Assembly: GCF_026191635.1 (NCBI RefSeq)
Contig: NZ_JAKRRW010000028.1
Coordinates: forward strand, 1 to 61,168
Direction: 5' to 3'
DNA: 61,168 nucleotides
From: Photobacterium obscurum
GTDB taxonomy: Bacteria; Pseudomonadota; Gammaproteobacteria; Enterobacterales; Vibrionaceae
Below the pieces are notes generated by a model. The model did not search any database. It worked only from the letters and a program-made list of their open reading frames with translations, and had not been told where the DNA came from. Shown piece after piece: positions 1 through 8,616 of this stretch. Each line of letters begins with the position of its first letter. Within the stretch, counting starts at the first letter, position 1. A program made the translations under genes and the position numbers.

Positions 1-160
1 GATGGTCAAGAAAAATCATAAATGCCTAGCGAGTAGTGAGCTGTGCGAGCGTCAGGAGTGGCTTTATTATTTTACTTTACCATCATTCCCCTAAACACCC
101 TTTTGGCAGGGTGGTGGTTTCACGCAGTGAGGCCATCGCCTTGCTAAGCCTTCAGGGACA
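1..160. other. Intergenic sequence, no gene recognised
   Basis: I find no ORF with a ribosome-binding site and no RNA gene here. The stretch is moderately GC-rich and contains a short GGGTG/CACCC inverted repeat near 100-116. It might be the remnant or 3' flank of a gene lying before the window, but nothing supports a specific identity. Confidence 0.4.
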
Positions 161-198
161 AAAAGCGTACACACTATTATACATAGTATGTACGCTTT
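161..198 (-). terminator. Strong hairpin, likely rho-independent terminator
   Basis: Arms 162-176 and 184-198 pair over 15 bp with one mismatch around a 7-base loop. On the minus strand the hairpin is followed by a run of five T. It lies about 95 bases downstream of the small minus-strand ORF at 294-404 and would end that transcript. Confidence 0.55.
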
Positions 199-293
199 GA
201 ATATCCATAAGAAGCATTGCTAGTAAAGGGTTGTCACTCACTCACACGCGAGTAGACATGTTTTTTACTATATACTCCTAACAGCTCCCTTTT

Positions 294-404
294 TTAAGGT
301 TTTACTGTTTTGTGGTGCTTCTTTTTATAGAAGCTCCACGCTTGCTCCAAGGCTTTTTCATGCATCTTTTCTCGTAGTTTTTCGAAGTCGACCTTTTTTC
401 CCAC
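294..404 (-). CDS. Possible 36-aa basic small protein
   Basis: This minus-strand ORF starts with GTG, has an ATGAGG Shine-Dalgarno stretch six bases upstream and ends in TAA. The product starts VGKKVDFEKLREKMHEKALE and ends HHKTVKP; it is highly charged, Lys-rich and predicted by eye to be an amphipathic helix with no membrane segment. A stop codon two codons upstream of the GTG fixes the start. It is separated from dcuB by the dcuB terminator and followed by its own terminator-like hairpin at 161-198, so it could be an independent gene. I do not recognise the family. The alternative is a chance ORF. Confidence 0.4.
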   Translation of the reverse strand: MGKKVDFEKLREKMHEKALEQAWSFYKKKHHKTVKP

Positions 405-550
405 AAGCTACCTCATCAATACGCTAAAAGTATTAAAGCTATATTCTTAAGAGTAGTATAAAACATTGAGTTATATGGACTTTATAATATTTTTTGGCAG
501 AAACAAGATCACTATAGCAAATTGGCATACAAGCTATGTATATGACAGCA

Positions 551-584
551 TAAAAAATGCCAGTCAGATCAACTGACTGGCATT
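551..584 (-). terminator. Rho-independent terminator of dcuB
   Basis: Perfect 12-bp arms (556-567 and 573-584) flank a five-base loop, followed on the minus strand by six T. It lies just after the dcuB stop codon. Confidence 0.9.
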
Positions 585-606
585 GAAGCATAATAAAGCT
601 GTTTTT

Positions 607-1929
607 TTATACAATCACTTGGGCAATGGTATAGCCAATTGTACAAGCAGATACCACACCGATCAGACCAGGTGCCATGAAGCTGTGGTTAAAATACCAT
701 TTACCAATTTTCGTCGTTCCCGTGACATCAAAATTACAAGTTGCAATATCTGATGGATAGTTAGGAATGAAGAAGTAACCATAAGTTGCCGGCATCAGAC
801 CAATGAGCAAGGCTGGGTTTAGCCCCATTGCCAAGCCAACCGGTAACATCATACGTGCTGTCGCAGCCTGACTGTTAACCACCACAGAAACAATGAACAG
901 TGCCAATGCAAAGGTCCACGGGTAACCCTGAACCATTTCGGTGATACCCGATTTAAATGAAGGCATCGCATACTGGAAGTAAGTGTCACTCATCCACGCA
1001 ATACCAAAGATAGCAATTGCGGCTACCATTCCGGACTTGAACACAACACCTTCGGGCACTTTCTGAACATTGGTACGAGTTACCAGTAAGATCAGACCAC
1101 CAAATGCCAGCATCATCATCTGGATAATCACAGACATTTTAATCGGCTTGGCATCGCCAATCGTACGGATTTCAGGCACCATCGCTACAACAACAATTGA
1201 GGCCAGTGCAAGAATAAACAGCATTACCGCATGCTTTGCAGAAGCCGGTAGCTTTTCATCCAACGAAGTCGAAGTGGTGTGTAGAATCTTATCGCGCCAT
1301 AGCGGATCTCTCAGGCGTCGCTGATACTCAAGATCCTCGCTCAGATCGGCACCACGGCGCAGACTGTATAGTGATAGCAGCAGTGTACCAATCAACGTAG
1401 ACGGTACTGTTACCATCAGAATCGTTAGTAGGTGAACGCTGTCTTGCATACCTGAAATCTGCGCCAGGTAATACACAACCGCCGCCGAAATCGGACTAGC
1501 CGTAATTGCCAACTGAGAAGCGACTGAAGAAGCGGCCATCGGACGCTCTGGTCGAATACCATTTTTCAGTGCGACATCACCGATGATTGGCATGATCGAG
1601 TACACCGCATGGCCGGTACCCAACATGAAAGTCATGGTGTACGTGACCAATGGACCTAAGATAGTCACACGTTTAGGGTTACTACGAAGAATTCGCTCAG
1701 CAACTTGCAGCATGTATTTCAAGCCACCCGCAGCCTCAAGAATCGATGCACAGGTTACTACCGCAAGAATAATCAACATCACAGTAATCGGCGGTGATGT
1801 TGGCGGCATCCGGAAAATGAAGACTTCAACCAGCAAGCCAAGCCCCGATACCACACCTAAACCAATACCACCAAAGCGGCTGCCCGCATACAACACGAGA
1901 AGAAGGAATAAGAATTCCAAATACAGCAT
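607..1929 (-). CDS. dcuB: Anaerobic C4-dicarboxylate transporter, DcuA/DcuB family
   Basis: The 440-aa protein is an inner-membrane carrier of about ten or more hydrophobic segments that exchanges fumarate, malate or aspartate for succinate during anaerobic growth. Diagnostic stretches are GTGHAVYSIMPII, the conserved IRPERPMAASS around residue 125, the NSQAATAR segment, and the C-terminal NYPSD and GTTKIGKW motifs. It resembles E. coli DcuB more than DcuA in the GTGH and IRPERP segments. An AGGGAGAT ribosome-binding site precedes the ATG. It is monocistronic, with its own terminator downstream and a perfect FNR box upstream, which fits anaerobic induction. No dcuS/dcuR sensor pair is adjacent. 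A DcuA-like activity is the main alternative. Confidence 0.88.
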   Translation of the reverse strand: MLYLEFLFLLLVLYAGSRFGGIGLGVVSGLGLLVEVFIFRMPPTSPPITVMLIILAVVTCASILEAAGGLKYMLQVAERILRSNPKRVTILGPLVTYTMTFMLGTGHAVYSIMPIIGDVALKNGIRPERPMAASSVASQLAITASPISAAVVYYLAQISGMQDSVHLLTILMVTVPSTLIGTLLLSLYSLRRGADLSEDLEYQRRLRDPLWRDKILHTTSTSLDEKLPASAKHAVMLFILALASIVVVAMVPEIRTIGDAKPIKMSVIIQMMMLAFGGLILLVTRTNVQKVPEGVVFKSGMVAAIAIFGIAWMSDTYFQYAMPSFKSGITEMVQGYPWTFALALFIVSVVVNSQAATARMMLPVGLAMGLNPALLIGLMPATYGYFFIPNYPSDIATCNFDVTGTTKIGKWYFNHSFMAPGLIGVVSACTIGYTIAQVIV

Positions 1930-2021
1930 ACTCGTTATCTCCCTATATCGAAAAATGCAGATCTCACTATGAGATCACCAATACTTTAGGGGTAGACTGC
2001 CAGCAGCATTACGCTTTGCTT

Positions 2022-2035
2022 TTGATGAAAATCAA
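2022..2035 (-). promoter_or_regulatory. FNR box upstream of dcuB
   Basis: TTGAT-N4-ATCAA matches the FNR consensus exactly. Its centre lies 99-100 bases upstream of the dcuB start codon, in the only promoter region available to the gene. Oxygen-sensitive activation is inferred from the site and from known dcuB control in enterics. Confidence 0.75.
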
Positions 2036-2231
2036 AATAAAACAGCTATTAACTAGTCAGTCATTGATATGTGAAGGCAACCTTAAAAACGACATACTGT
2101 AAAGATATATGTGCTACAAGTTTAACTGCATATATTCACCATATATTCAATATTATGCAACATATTAAAATGCAGTTTTTTTGTGCTACTAGCTGTTTAT
2201 TCACCCTTCCCATCAAGCATTGAAACAATTC

Positions 2232-2250
2232 AGCCCAGCAGTGCCGGGCT
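2232..2250 (-). terminator. Hairpin after the YdjM-like gene, weak terminator
   Basis: An 8-9 bp stem with one G-U wobble and a three-base loop lies about 35 bases beyond the stop codon of the 2284-3324 gene. The T tract on the minus strand is short and interrupted, so termination efficiency is uncertain. Confidence 0.45.
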
Positions 2251-2283
2251 GAATTTCGGTGTCAAACTCACTTAAGCAGCAGG

Positions 2284-3324
2284 TTAAGTATCACTCCCGT
2301 CGGGTTTTGGGCATTCTTTGACATGGCAGAGATTGGCATCAATATCCTGGTTGCCCAGCAGACGAAGCCAGAGGGCGGGCAGATGCTTCGGCCTTACATT
2401 AGGACTTTCCAACTGAACAGGAAGCACCGAGGCCCACTCTCCCCCGCCGATTTGGTTAGCGAACACAAACTGGAACGGTAAATAATCGACAACTCCCAAA
2501 CGCAAGTCCGTCGCGGTTAAGTTATTGCCAACCTGCTCATATTTAACAAAATGACGCGTAAACTCCTCCAGCATCACTAGGTGTTGCGGCTTTTCATCCA
2601 ACATCCACTGCCCGCGCTCGTGAGCTATAAAATCAATAGTCGGCTCGTCATCAAGCAGCGAGGTTAATCCTTCCCAATAAGTATCGCCATCTAAGACAAC
2701 GACTCGCCATAGTACGGTGTTGACTGGTGTAGGGGTAATAAATACAGGCCGCTCAGCTAGATCCGTATCTGCCAACTGGTCATGTACGCGATTTTCAACC
2801 ATATTGAGAGCAATCACAGACCAAAGCAGATACAAACTCGAAACCGCCAATCCGATCCCGCAAAGTTTCGCCATACGATCCCGCCATAACAAACTGGCGA
2901 CAATCATCACCAACAGAGGAATCGTATAAAGCGGATCAATAATAAAGATGCTGGACACAGCCACACTAACCGGGAAAGGCCAAAACAACTGGGTTCCATA
3001 AGAAGTAAACGCATCAAGCAAAGGATGCGTGATAAGACATGCGGCCACTAACAGCCATAACTGGGCAAAGCCAAATGGTGTTGTTCGCCATTTTTGCCAT
3101 CCCCATGCGAGCAGCAACGAAAAAGGCAGTAATACGAATAATGAATGACTGAAGCCCCTGTGTTTCACCATATCGGAGACAGGATCACCATAGCTTAGCA
3201 ATACATCCAGATCGGGCAAGGTGCCAAGTGCGGCCCCAGCCAACAATACTTTGGGCGAACATTTTTTACCTGCGACAAGTCCTGCAACGGCGGCACCTAA
3301 TGCGGCCTGAGTAACTGAATCCAA
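2284..3324 (-). CDS. YdjM-like membrane-bound metal-dependent hydrolase (DUF457 type)
   Basis: The 346-aa inner-membrane protein begins DSVTQAALGAA, as this family does. It carries metal-ligand-like motifs LPDLDV (about residue 35), HRGFSHS (about residue 55) and HPLLDAFTSYG, and four or five membrane segments before a soluble C-terminal half. The start is TTG at 3324: it has AAGGAG eight bases upstream and gives the family N-terminus. An in-frame ATG at 3495 would add 57 unlikely residues and run through a repeat element. Enteric YdjM is LexA-regulated; I see no SOS box here. The substrate is unknown. It is transcribed alone, divergent from the CBS-domain gene. Confidence 0.75.
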   Translation of the reverse strand: MDSVTQAALGAAVAGLVAGKKCSPKVLLAGAALGTLPDLDVLLSYGDPVSDMVKHRGFSHSLFVLLPFSLLLAWGWQKWRTTPFGFAQLWLLVAACLITHPLLDAFTSYGTQLFWPFPVSVAVSSIFIIDPLYTIPLLVMIVASLLWRDRMAKLCGIGLAVSSLYLLWSVIALNMVENRVHDQLADTDLAERPVFITPTPVNTVLWRVVVLDGDTYWEGLTSLLDDEPTIDFIAHERGQWMLDEKPQHLVMLEEFTRHFVKYEQVGNNLTATDLRLGVVDYLPFQFVFANQIGGGEWASVLPVQLESPNVRPKHLPALWLRLLGNQDIDANLCHVKECPKPDGSDT

Positions 3325-3348
3325 CGTTTTCTCCTTTTTTGGCCAGTT

Positions 3349-3393
3349 ATACCAATCTACATGAATATCGAATCTACTTATCCAAGTTGGTAT
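3349..3393. mobile_element. 45-bp miniature inverted-repeat element
   Basis: Ends ATACCAA (3349-3355) and TTGGTAT (3387-3393) are inverted copies, with direct TTA triplets at both outer edges. The same ends and TTA flanks border the larger element at 16415-16679. This one lies about 15 bases upstream of the ribosome-binding site of the YdjM-like gene. Confidence 0.5.
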
Positions 3394-3590
3394 TATCTGT
3401 TTTATTTTCTGGCCATTATCCTCGGCTGATTCGGCACACTCTATCAAAGTTATGCCCCGAAAGGACAAAAAGCCCACCTTATGTAAAGTAAACAAAAGTA
3501 AAAGTATGGGCTTGGTCTCAGTTCAGCGATAGTGAATTCGCTACTTTAAATCAGGCAACATCAATTCACTCTGACAAAGGGAAGATGTAT

Positions 3591-4046
3591 ATGCCAACAA
3601 AAGTTTCTGAATACATGACACGCAAAGTCATCACCATCCAGCCAGAAGCTGGCCTGCGTGAAGCATTCTTTTTAATGCGCGATGAAGCCATCCGCCATTT
3701 ACCCGTGACCAATGCAGAGGGCGAGCTAGTAGGCATCGTAAGCGACCGTGAGCTGCGGCGGCCAGGCTGGGTAGACGAATCACCAGACATCGGCCACGAA
3801 TATGACCTGACCGATGATATGCATATCGGCGATGTCATGATCAGAGATATCATTCACGTTCGTACCCATGACACCCTAACCAAAGCAGTCGGAACAATTC
3901 TGGACTACCATGTGGGCGCAGCTCCTGTGTTGGATAAAACCGGAGAACTGGTAGGAATGTTGTCAGCTGTCGATTTATTAAAAGCATTTCAGGACACGCT
4001 GGAGTCACAAAAATCGAACAAGAAAAAGAGCAAATCAGCCGCCTAA
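3591..4046 (+). CDS. CBS-domain protein
   Basis: A 151-aa cytoplasmic protein made almost entirely of a tandem CBS pair: residues about 5-60 (VSEYMTRKVITIQP, LVGIVSDRELR) and about 80-135 (IGDVMIRDIIHV, LVGMLSAVDLL). Such pairs bind adenine nucleotides or similar ligands and act as energy or redox sensors. The tail is Lys/Ser-rich. ATG at 3591 is preferred over 3585 because the AAAGGGAAG ribosome-binding site overlaps or nearly abuts the earlier ATG. The gene is monocistronic and ends at a bidirectional terminator shared with asmA. The partner and ligand cannot be read from the sequence. Confidence 0.85.
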   Translation: MPTKVSEYMTRKVITIQPEAGLREAFFLMRDEAIRHLPVTNAEGELVGIVSDRELRRPGWVDESPDIGHEYDLTDDMHIGDVMIRDIIHVRTHDTLTKAVGTILDYHVGAAPVLDKTGELVGMLSAVDLLKAFQDTLESQKSNKKKSKSAA

Positions 4047-4084
4047 TGGTGAGCCATCACAACAGTTGTGATAATGACGCAAAA

Positions 4085-4113
4085 AAAAGGCTTGCCGCAA
4101 TGGCAAGCCTTTT
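4085..4113. terminator. Bidirectional terminator between the CBS gene and asmA
   Basis: Twelve-base arms (4085-4096 and 4102-4113) include A and T tracts on both sides, so both converging transcripts can end here. Confidence 0.9.
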
Positions 4114-4132
4114 AAGTTCTGAAACCGGACAA

Positions 4133-6289
4133 CTAGTTAAACAGCCCTTTCAGTAATTTATCAGCCGCTTTCTTGATATCGTCGTCTTTGGCTTTGTCAC
4201 CAAGCAGCTTTTCAAGCCCGCGCTCAACTTCCTTGTGCGCTTTCTTCTCTAGCTCGTTGTTCTGCTTTAATAACGCCGCTAAATTTAAGGAAAACTTCGG
4301 CTCGGTCCAATTGCCTTTTACGTCAATGGGTACCGTTAAATCTGCCACTTCATCGATCTGTTTTCCACCCTGGCCTTTGCTGGTTGCAACAACTGACGTG
4401 TTCACGGTGAAATCGATAACCTCGCTCACAAGGTTCGTCTGGCCTTCGCCGGCAATACGTAGCAAAGGAGAATCAACATCCAGATTATTGGTTGATGCCT
4501 TGCCCGAGCCCAGTTTGAACGTCGCCGTCATCGCCGAGAAGTCTGTCTTTTTCTCTTCTTTTACATACTCTGCTTTCTTGCCTTTGAGCGTCGCTCTGGC
4601 CTCACGGATCATCTCAGGCACGTTCACACCGTATACCGCGCCGTCGGCAAAATTAATATCAACTGTACCGGCAACATTTTTACGGATACGCTGCTCTGCC
4701 AGACCAGAGCCTGAAAGCTTGACTGTAATATCCCCTTTGCCCGCCAAGACGTCATTATCAATCACATCAACCAGCATTGGCTGAACCTGCACACCACGGA
4801 TCTGCTTGGACACTTTATAGGTAGGCAGCTTGCCATTGGCATTTAATGTTGCTTGCGTTTTGATGTGGCCTTGATAAAGGTCCGCATCAAAATGTTTCAG
4901 TGTCAGTATCCCTTTTGCAACTTTGACATCCACCAGCACATTGGCTAGCTTGGCATTGGCGGCTTTCAGCTTGCCCAATTTCATCGTACCGGCAACATCC
5001 AAAGTCTTCAGAGCCGAGAGATCCGGTTCGACGTCTTTACTCATGGCAGGCTCAGACGCCGAATAAGGCTTACCAGTAGACGTTGAAGAGGTGTCAGAAG
5101 GCTCAACCGCTGGCTCCTCCTTGTTACCCAATCCTAGGAATGCGTCAAGATCAATACTGTCGCTATTTACAGCAAAACGGATCACCGGAATATCGGCACT
5201 CTTAAACGACGCATTGCCATCGAGGCTAATTTCATCGATGTCAGTCTGGAACTGACTCAGTGTCGCCATTCCCTTTTTCACATCATATTCAGCGTCGGCA
5301 TTAAATTTCACAGTCATGTCAGGGCGTGGCAAAGCTGCGCCTTTAAGAGCAGATTGCATCGTCAACTTCTGCAGCTTCACCAAATCAAAAGCTTCGTTCA
5401 ACTGCAGGCGAGTCTCCCCTTTGGCATCAAAGGCGAGATCCGGCACCTTCCCTTGGGCAGTAAATACCACGGTTGACCAATCACCGGCTTTGAACTTATC
5501 GACGTTTAGGCTCAGAGACTGAATATCATTCACTGCGTCTTTGGCAGATGCCGATAATTGAATGTTCTTGAGCTCGGCATTATTCATCTCAGGTACAATA
5601 AACAACTCACTTGCCCCCTTCGCCGAGAAGGCTAGTTCACCGTTTTTACCCATGACATCAAAATCAACCTTCGCCCACTCGCCTGGAGCAAACTGGCTCA
5701 AAGTAAAGTTCAAGGCACTGATCTGTGTGAAAGTGCCCGCCTTATCGTCACGGATCTCAGCGCTGGCATTAACAAGCTCGATGCCCTCCAGACTGATTGT
5801 CCACGGTTCGGCAACCTCTCCAGCCTGTGACTCAGGCTCTGCCTGTACGGGTAATTGCTCCCCCCCAGAGGATTCCACTTCTTGCTCTGGAGCACCTTGC
5901 TGCCCAAGTCCGTCAAGGTTGCTTACGCCATCTTTGCGGGTCTGGATAAACACGCGGCCATCATGCAGGCTGATATTGCCAATTTCGAGATGACGAGAAA
6001 ACAAAGGCATTACCGATACGGAAAGCTCGGCACTTTCCAATTGCACCAAGTTAGGCTCGGAGAAACCGTCAGGGTTACGAAATTCTGTCTGGCCAAGCGT
6101 AAAGCCAATACTCGGAAAGAAGCGCCAGCCAATATCTCCGTTAATCACTAAATCACGTCCGGTGGCTTTCTTGACTTGTTCAGATAGGAGCGGCTTAAAC
6201 TGGTTCGGGTCAACCAGCGCTAGCAAAGCACTCACTCCGATTACCACAACCAGCACAATCGCCAGAACGACATACAAAAGCTTTTTCAT
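4133..6289 (-). CDS. asmA: AsmA family protein
   Basis: The 718-aa protein has one N-terminal membrane anchor (residues about 3-27) followed by a large periplasmic region. The AsmA signature is clear: DPNQFKPLLSEQVKKATGRD after the anchor, GDIGWRFFPSIGF, and a C-terminal AsmA_2-like half with LSGSGLAEQRIRKNVAGTVD and SPLLRIAGEGQ. The low-complexity segment at about residues 130-160 and another near 395-415 (Ser/Thr/Glu-rich) are linkers. AsmA-like proteins are bridge-type factors implicated in lipid transport and outer-membrane assembly. A GAGG ribosome-binding site precedes the ATG. It lies downstream of udk on the same strand, but two terminators separate them. Confidence 0.9.
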   Translation of the reverse strand: MKKLLYVVLAIVLVVVIGVSALLALVDPNQFKPLLSEQVKKATGRDLVINGDIGWRFFPSIGFTLGQTEFRNPDGFSEPNLVQLESAELSVSVMPLFSRHLEIGNISLHDGRVFIQTRKDGVSNLDGLGQQGAPEQEVESSGGEQLPVQAEPESQAGEVAEPWTISLEGIELVNASAEIRDDKAGTFTQISALNFTLSQFAPGEWAKVDFDVMGKNGELAFSAKGASELFIVPEMNNAELKNIQLSASAKDAVNDIQSLSLNVDKFKAGDWSTVVFTAQGKVPDLAFDAKGETRLQLNEAFDLVKLQKLTMQSALKGAALPRPDMTVKFNADAEYDVKKGMATLSQFQTDIDEISLDGNASFKSADIPVIRFAVNSDSIDLDAFLGLGNKEEPAVEPSDTSSTSTGKPYSASEPAMSKDVEPDLSALKTLDVAGTMKLGKLKAANAKLANVLVDVKVAKGILTLKHFDADLYQGHIKTQATLNANGKLPTYKVSKQIRGVQVQPMLVDVIDNDVLAGKGDITVKLSGSGLAEQRIRKNVAGTVDINFADGAVYGVNVPEMIREARATLKGKKAEYVKEEKKTDFSAMTATFKLGSGKASTNNLDVDSPLLRIAGEGQTNLVSEVIDFTVNTSVVATSKGQGGKQIDEVADLTVPIDVKGNWTEPKFSLNLAALLKQNNELEKKAHKEVERGLEKLLGDKAKDDDIKKAADKLLKGLFN

Positions 6290-6419
6290 CGTGTCCTCGT
6301 GTTATCCGTCCACATTAAATTGGGATCAGAGCCACCTTCATCATCAGGGCTCGACTCCATTATGACAGCGAATAGATCTATAAGTTTTTAATTTTTAATG
6401 TGATGTTATTTGATTAAAG

Positions 6420-6451
6420 CAAAAAAATGGGCAGCCGTTAAGGCTGCCCAT
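6420..6451 (-). terminator. Main terminator of udk
   Basis: Ten-base perfect arms (6427-6436, 6442-6451) with a five-base loop are followed on the minus strand by seven T. Confidence 0.9.
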
Positions 6452-6470
6452 CAAATATCACAATATAAAA

Positions 6471-6495
6471 TTAAGGCTGACAACGTCAGCCTTAA
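6471..6495 (-). terminator. First hairpin after udk
   Basis: Perfect 11-base arms with a three-base loop are followed on the minus strand by TTTTAT. Together with the hairpin at 6420-6451 it forms a tandem terminator isolating udk from asmA. Confidence 0.75.
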
Positions 6496-6507
6496 GAATC
6501 AGAATGC

Positions 6508-7152
6508 TTATGACTTCAGCAGTCTAGCAATGTGTGCTTTCAGCACGTCAATCGCAATACGGTTCTTACCACCACGAGGAACGATGATATCCGCGTATTG
6601 TTTTGACGGCTCGATGAACTGCATGAACATTGGGCGAACTGTTTTCTGGTACTGCTCCAGAACAGATTCCATGGTACGGTCACGTTCAGCAACATCACGC
6701 TGCAGACGACGTAGCAGACAAATATCTAGTGGCGTATCCATGAAAACACTCGCATGCATGATTTCGCGTAGACGAGGATCTGTCAGCAGCAAGATACCTT
6801 CCAGAATGATCACCTTTTTCGGTGTCATCGGCGTCGTTTCTACCATGCGAGTGTGCTCGCTGTAGCTATATTGCGGTACTTCTACCGTTTTACCTTCAAC
6901 CAGCATCTGCAGGTGATCACAAAGCAAATCATGATCAAGCGCATTCGGGTGGTCATAATTGGTTTTGACCCGCTCATCCATGGTCAGGTGACTTTGATCG
7001 TTATAGTAACAATCTTCCGTGATAACACCGATCTGATGATCGCCGACTTTTTCTTTTAGCTCTTTATAAACTGTACTGGCAATCAGACTTTTACCGGACG
7101 CAGAAGCGCCTGCGATACCGATAATTACGCATTGGTGTGAGTTTTCAGACAT
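6508..7152 (-). CDS. udk: Uridine kinase
   Basis: The 214-aa enzyme phosphorylates uridine and cytidine to UMP and CMP in the pyrimidine salvage pathway. The P-loop GASASGKS is at residues 15-22, and the rest is nearly collinear with E. coli Udk (EDCYYNDQSHL, NYDHPNALDHDLL, VIILEGILLLTD, ADIIVPRGGKNRIAID). ATG at 7152 is chosen over the in-frame GTG at 7164: the AGGTG ribosome-binding site is correctly spaced only for the ATG, and the N-terminus then matches the family. It follows apbC on the same strand after about 200 bases, which probably hold its own promoter. Confidence 0.96.
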   Translation of the reverse strand: MSENSHQCVIIGIAGASASGKSLIASTVYKELKEKVGDHQIGVITEDCYYNDQSHLTMDERVKTNYDHPNALDHDLLCDHLQMLVEGKTVEVPQYSYSEHTRMVETTPMTPKKVIILEGILLLTDPRLREIMHASVFMDTPLDICLLRRLQRDVAERDRTMESVLEQYQKTVRPMFMQFIEPSKQYADIIVPRGGKNRIAIDVLKAHIARLLKS

Positions 7153-7357
7153 ATCAGAAAGCACCTGTAAGACAACGTAGCGAGGTGGAAATACTTTTTA
7201 AAACAACTATCTGTCATTCTATATTTGATCAGAGAGTTGTGCGAATAGGTATAATTAAACCGCTTGATTATAGGGATTTGCGTGGCCAGATGCCAGCAAA
7301 AATGCGACATCTGACACTTTTGGTTGTAATGCCTTCATAATTTTCACAAATAAAGGC

Positions 7358-8449
7358 TTACATTGTACGAATAGTAATCTGCTCGGCGACTGGCGTGCCC
7401 TGCCAGTAGAGTCGACTCGCCACCGAACCCGCCAATTCGATATATGCCTGTGCCTGTTCAGACTCTGGATCTGACGCTACCGTCGGCTTACCGTTATCAA
7501 TATCCTCGCGGATTTTGATATGCAGTGGCAATTGCGCCAACAACGGAACCGCATATTCCTGTGACATTCGCTCGGCACCGCCAGTACCAAAAATCGGCTC
7601 GTGATGGCCGCAGTTGCTGCAGATATGATAGCTCATGTTTTCCACAACACCGATCACAGAGACATCAACCTTATTAAACATGCTGACGCCTTTAATCGCG
7701 TCCGCCAAAGCCAAATCCTGTGGCGTGGTTACCACCACTGCGCCTGTTACCGGGATCTGCTGGGCCAGCGTCAACTGAATATCACCGGTACCCGGCGGCA
7801 TATCAATCACGAGGTAGTCCAAGCCCGGCCACCATGTCTCATTGATAATCTGCGACAGCGCCTTGGAAGCCATAGGTCCTCGCCAGATGGTAGCGCTCTC
7901 GGCCGGCACCAAATAACCCACCGAGTTGGTATACAGCCCACACGACTCAATCGGCATCATCATCTTGCCGTCAGGAGATTGCGGTTTCTCGTCAACAGTC
8001 CCCAACATCATGGGAACCGAAGGGCCATAGATATCAGCATCCAGTAGTCCCACTTTGGCACCCTGTGCCTGCAAGCCGAGTGCAAGGTTAACTGACGTCG
8101 TCGATTTACCAACGCCCCCCTTGGCTGAGCTGACCACGATAATATTTTTCACGCCCTTGAGCGGTTGCTTGTCTCCACTTGCTAACGGGGCGACCCGGGT
8201 AGTGACAGAAAATGAGACGTCACTAGGAATATGATGAAGTTGCTGCTGGGTGATCACCCACTGCTCAAGCAATTCAACCACCGTAGAGGCAGCAAAAGGT
8301 AGAGTGATTGAAATCTTGCCGTCGGCTGATACCGATACAATATTGGGCGTGTCAGCCCAGTCGGCATGAAGCCACGGATGTTCAAACTGATTAAGCCAAC
8401 GGGTAATATCCGCCACGCTTTCAAAACGGGTGATTGAGTCACTACTCAT
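7358..8449 (-). CDS. apbC: Iron-sulfur cluster carrier ATPase ApbC/Mrp
   Basis: The 363-aa cytoplasmic P-loop protein binds and transfers Fe-S clusters to apoproteins. An N-terminal DUF59-like domain (about residues 10-85) is followed by the deviant Walker A KGGVGKS (110-116), DADIYGPS, the DMPPGTGD motif (about 216-223) and the cluster-binding CxxC Cys277/Cys280. Its length agrees with E. coli ApbC (369 aa). It is divergent from metG across 167 bases, the usual arrangement in enterics and vibrios. Confidence 0.95.
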   Translation of the reverse strand: MSSDSITRFESVADITRWLNQFEHPWLHADWADTPNIVSVSADGKISITLPFAASTVVELLEQWVITQQQLHHIPSDVSFSVTTRVAPLASGDKQPLKGVKNIIVVSSAKGGVGKSTTSVNLALGLQAQGAKVGLLDADIYGPSVPMMLGTVDEKPQSPDGKMMMPIESCGLYTNSVGYLVPAESATIWRGPMASKALSQIINETWWPGLDYLVIDMPPGTGDIQLTLAQQIPVTGAVVVTTPQDLALADAIKGVSMFNKVDVSVIGVVENMSYHICSNCGHHEPIFGTGGAERMSQEYAVPLLAQLPLHIKIREDIDNGKPTVASDPESEQAQAYIELAGSVASRLYWQGTPVAEQITIRTM

Positions 8450-8616
8450 AGTTTTTAGCGCTCCATTTTTGTTCTTCTACTTCATCCTATCACCATTGCC
8501 TATTTATCGCCCCCATTTACTCTGATAATCAACAGATCATCCTAGGCAATACGCCGTCCATCAGGTACTATTTAAGGCTACGTTTTTATTACCCATCATG
8601 AGCGAAATAAGTAATT

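Noticed and set aside
3325..3495. Upstream in-frame extension of the YdjM-like protein to an ATG at 3495
   Set aside because: It would add 57 residues without family similarity, passes through the 45-bp repeat element and lacks a ribosome-binding site; TTG at 3324 has AAGGAG and gives the family N-terminus.
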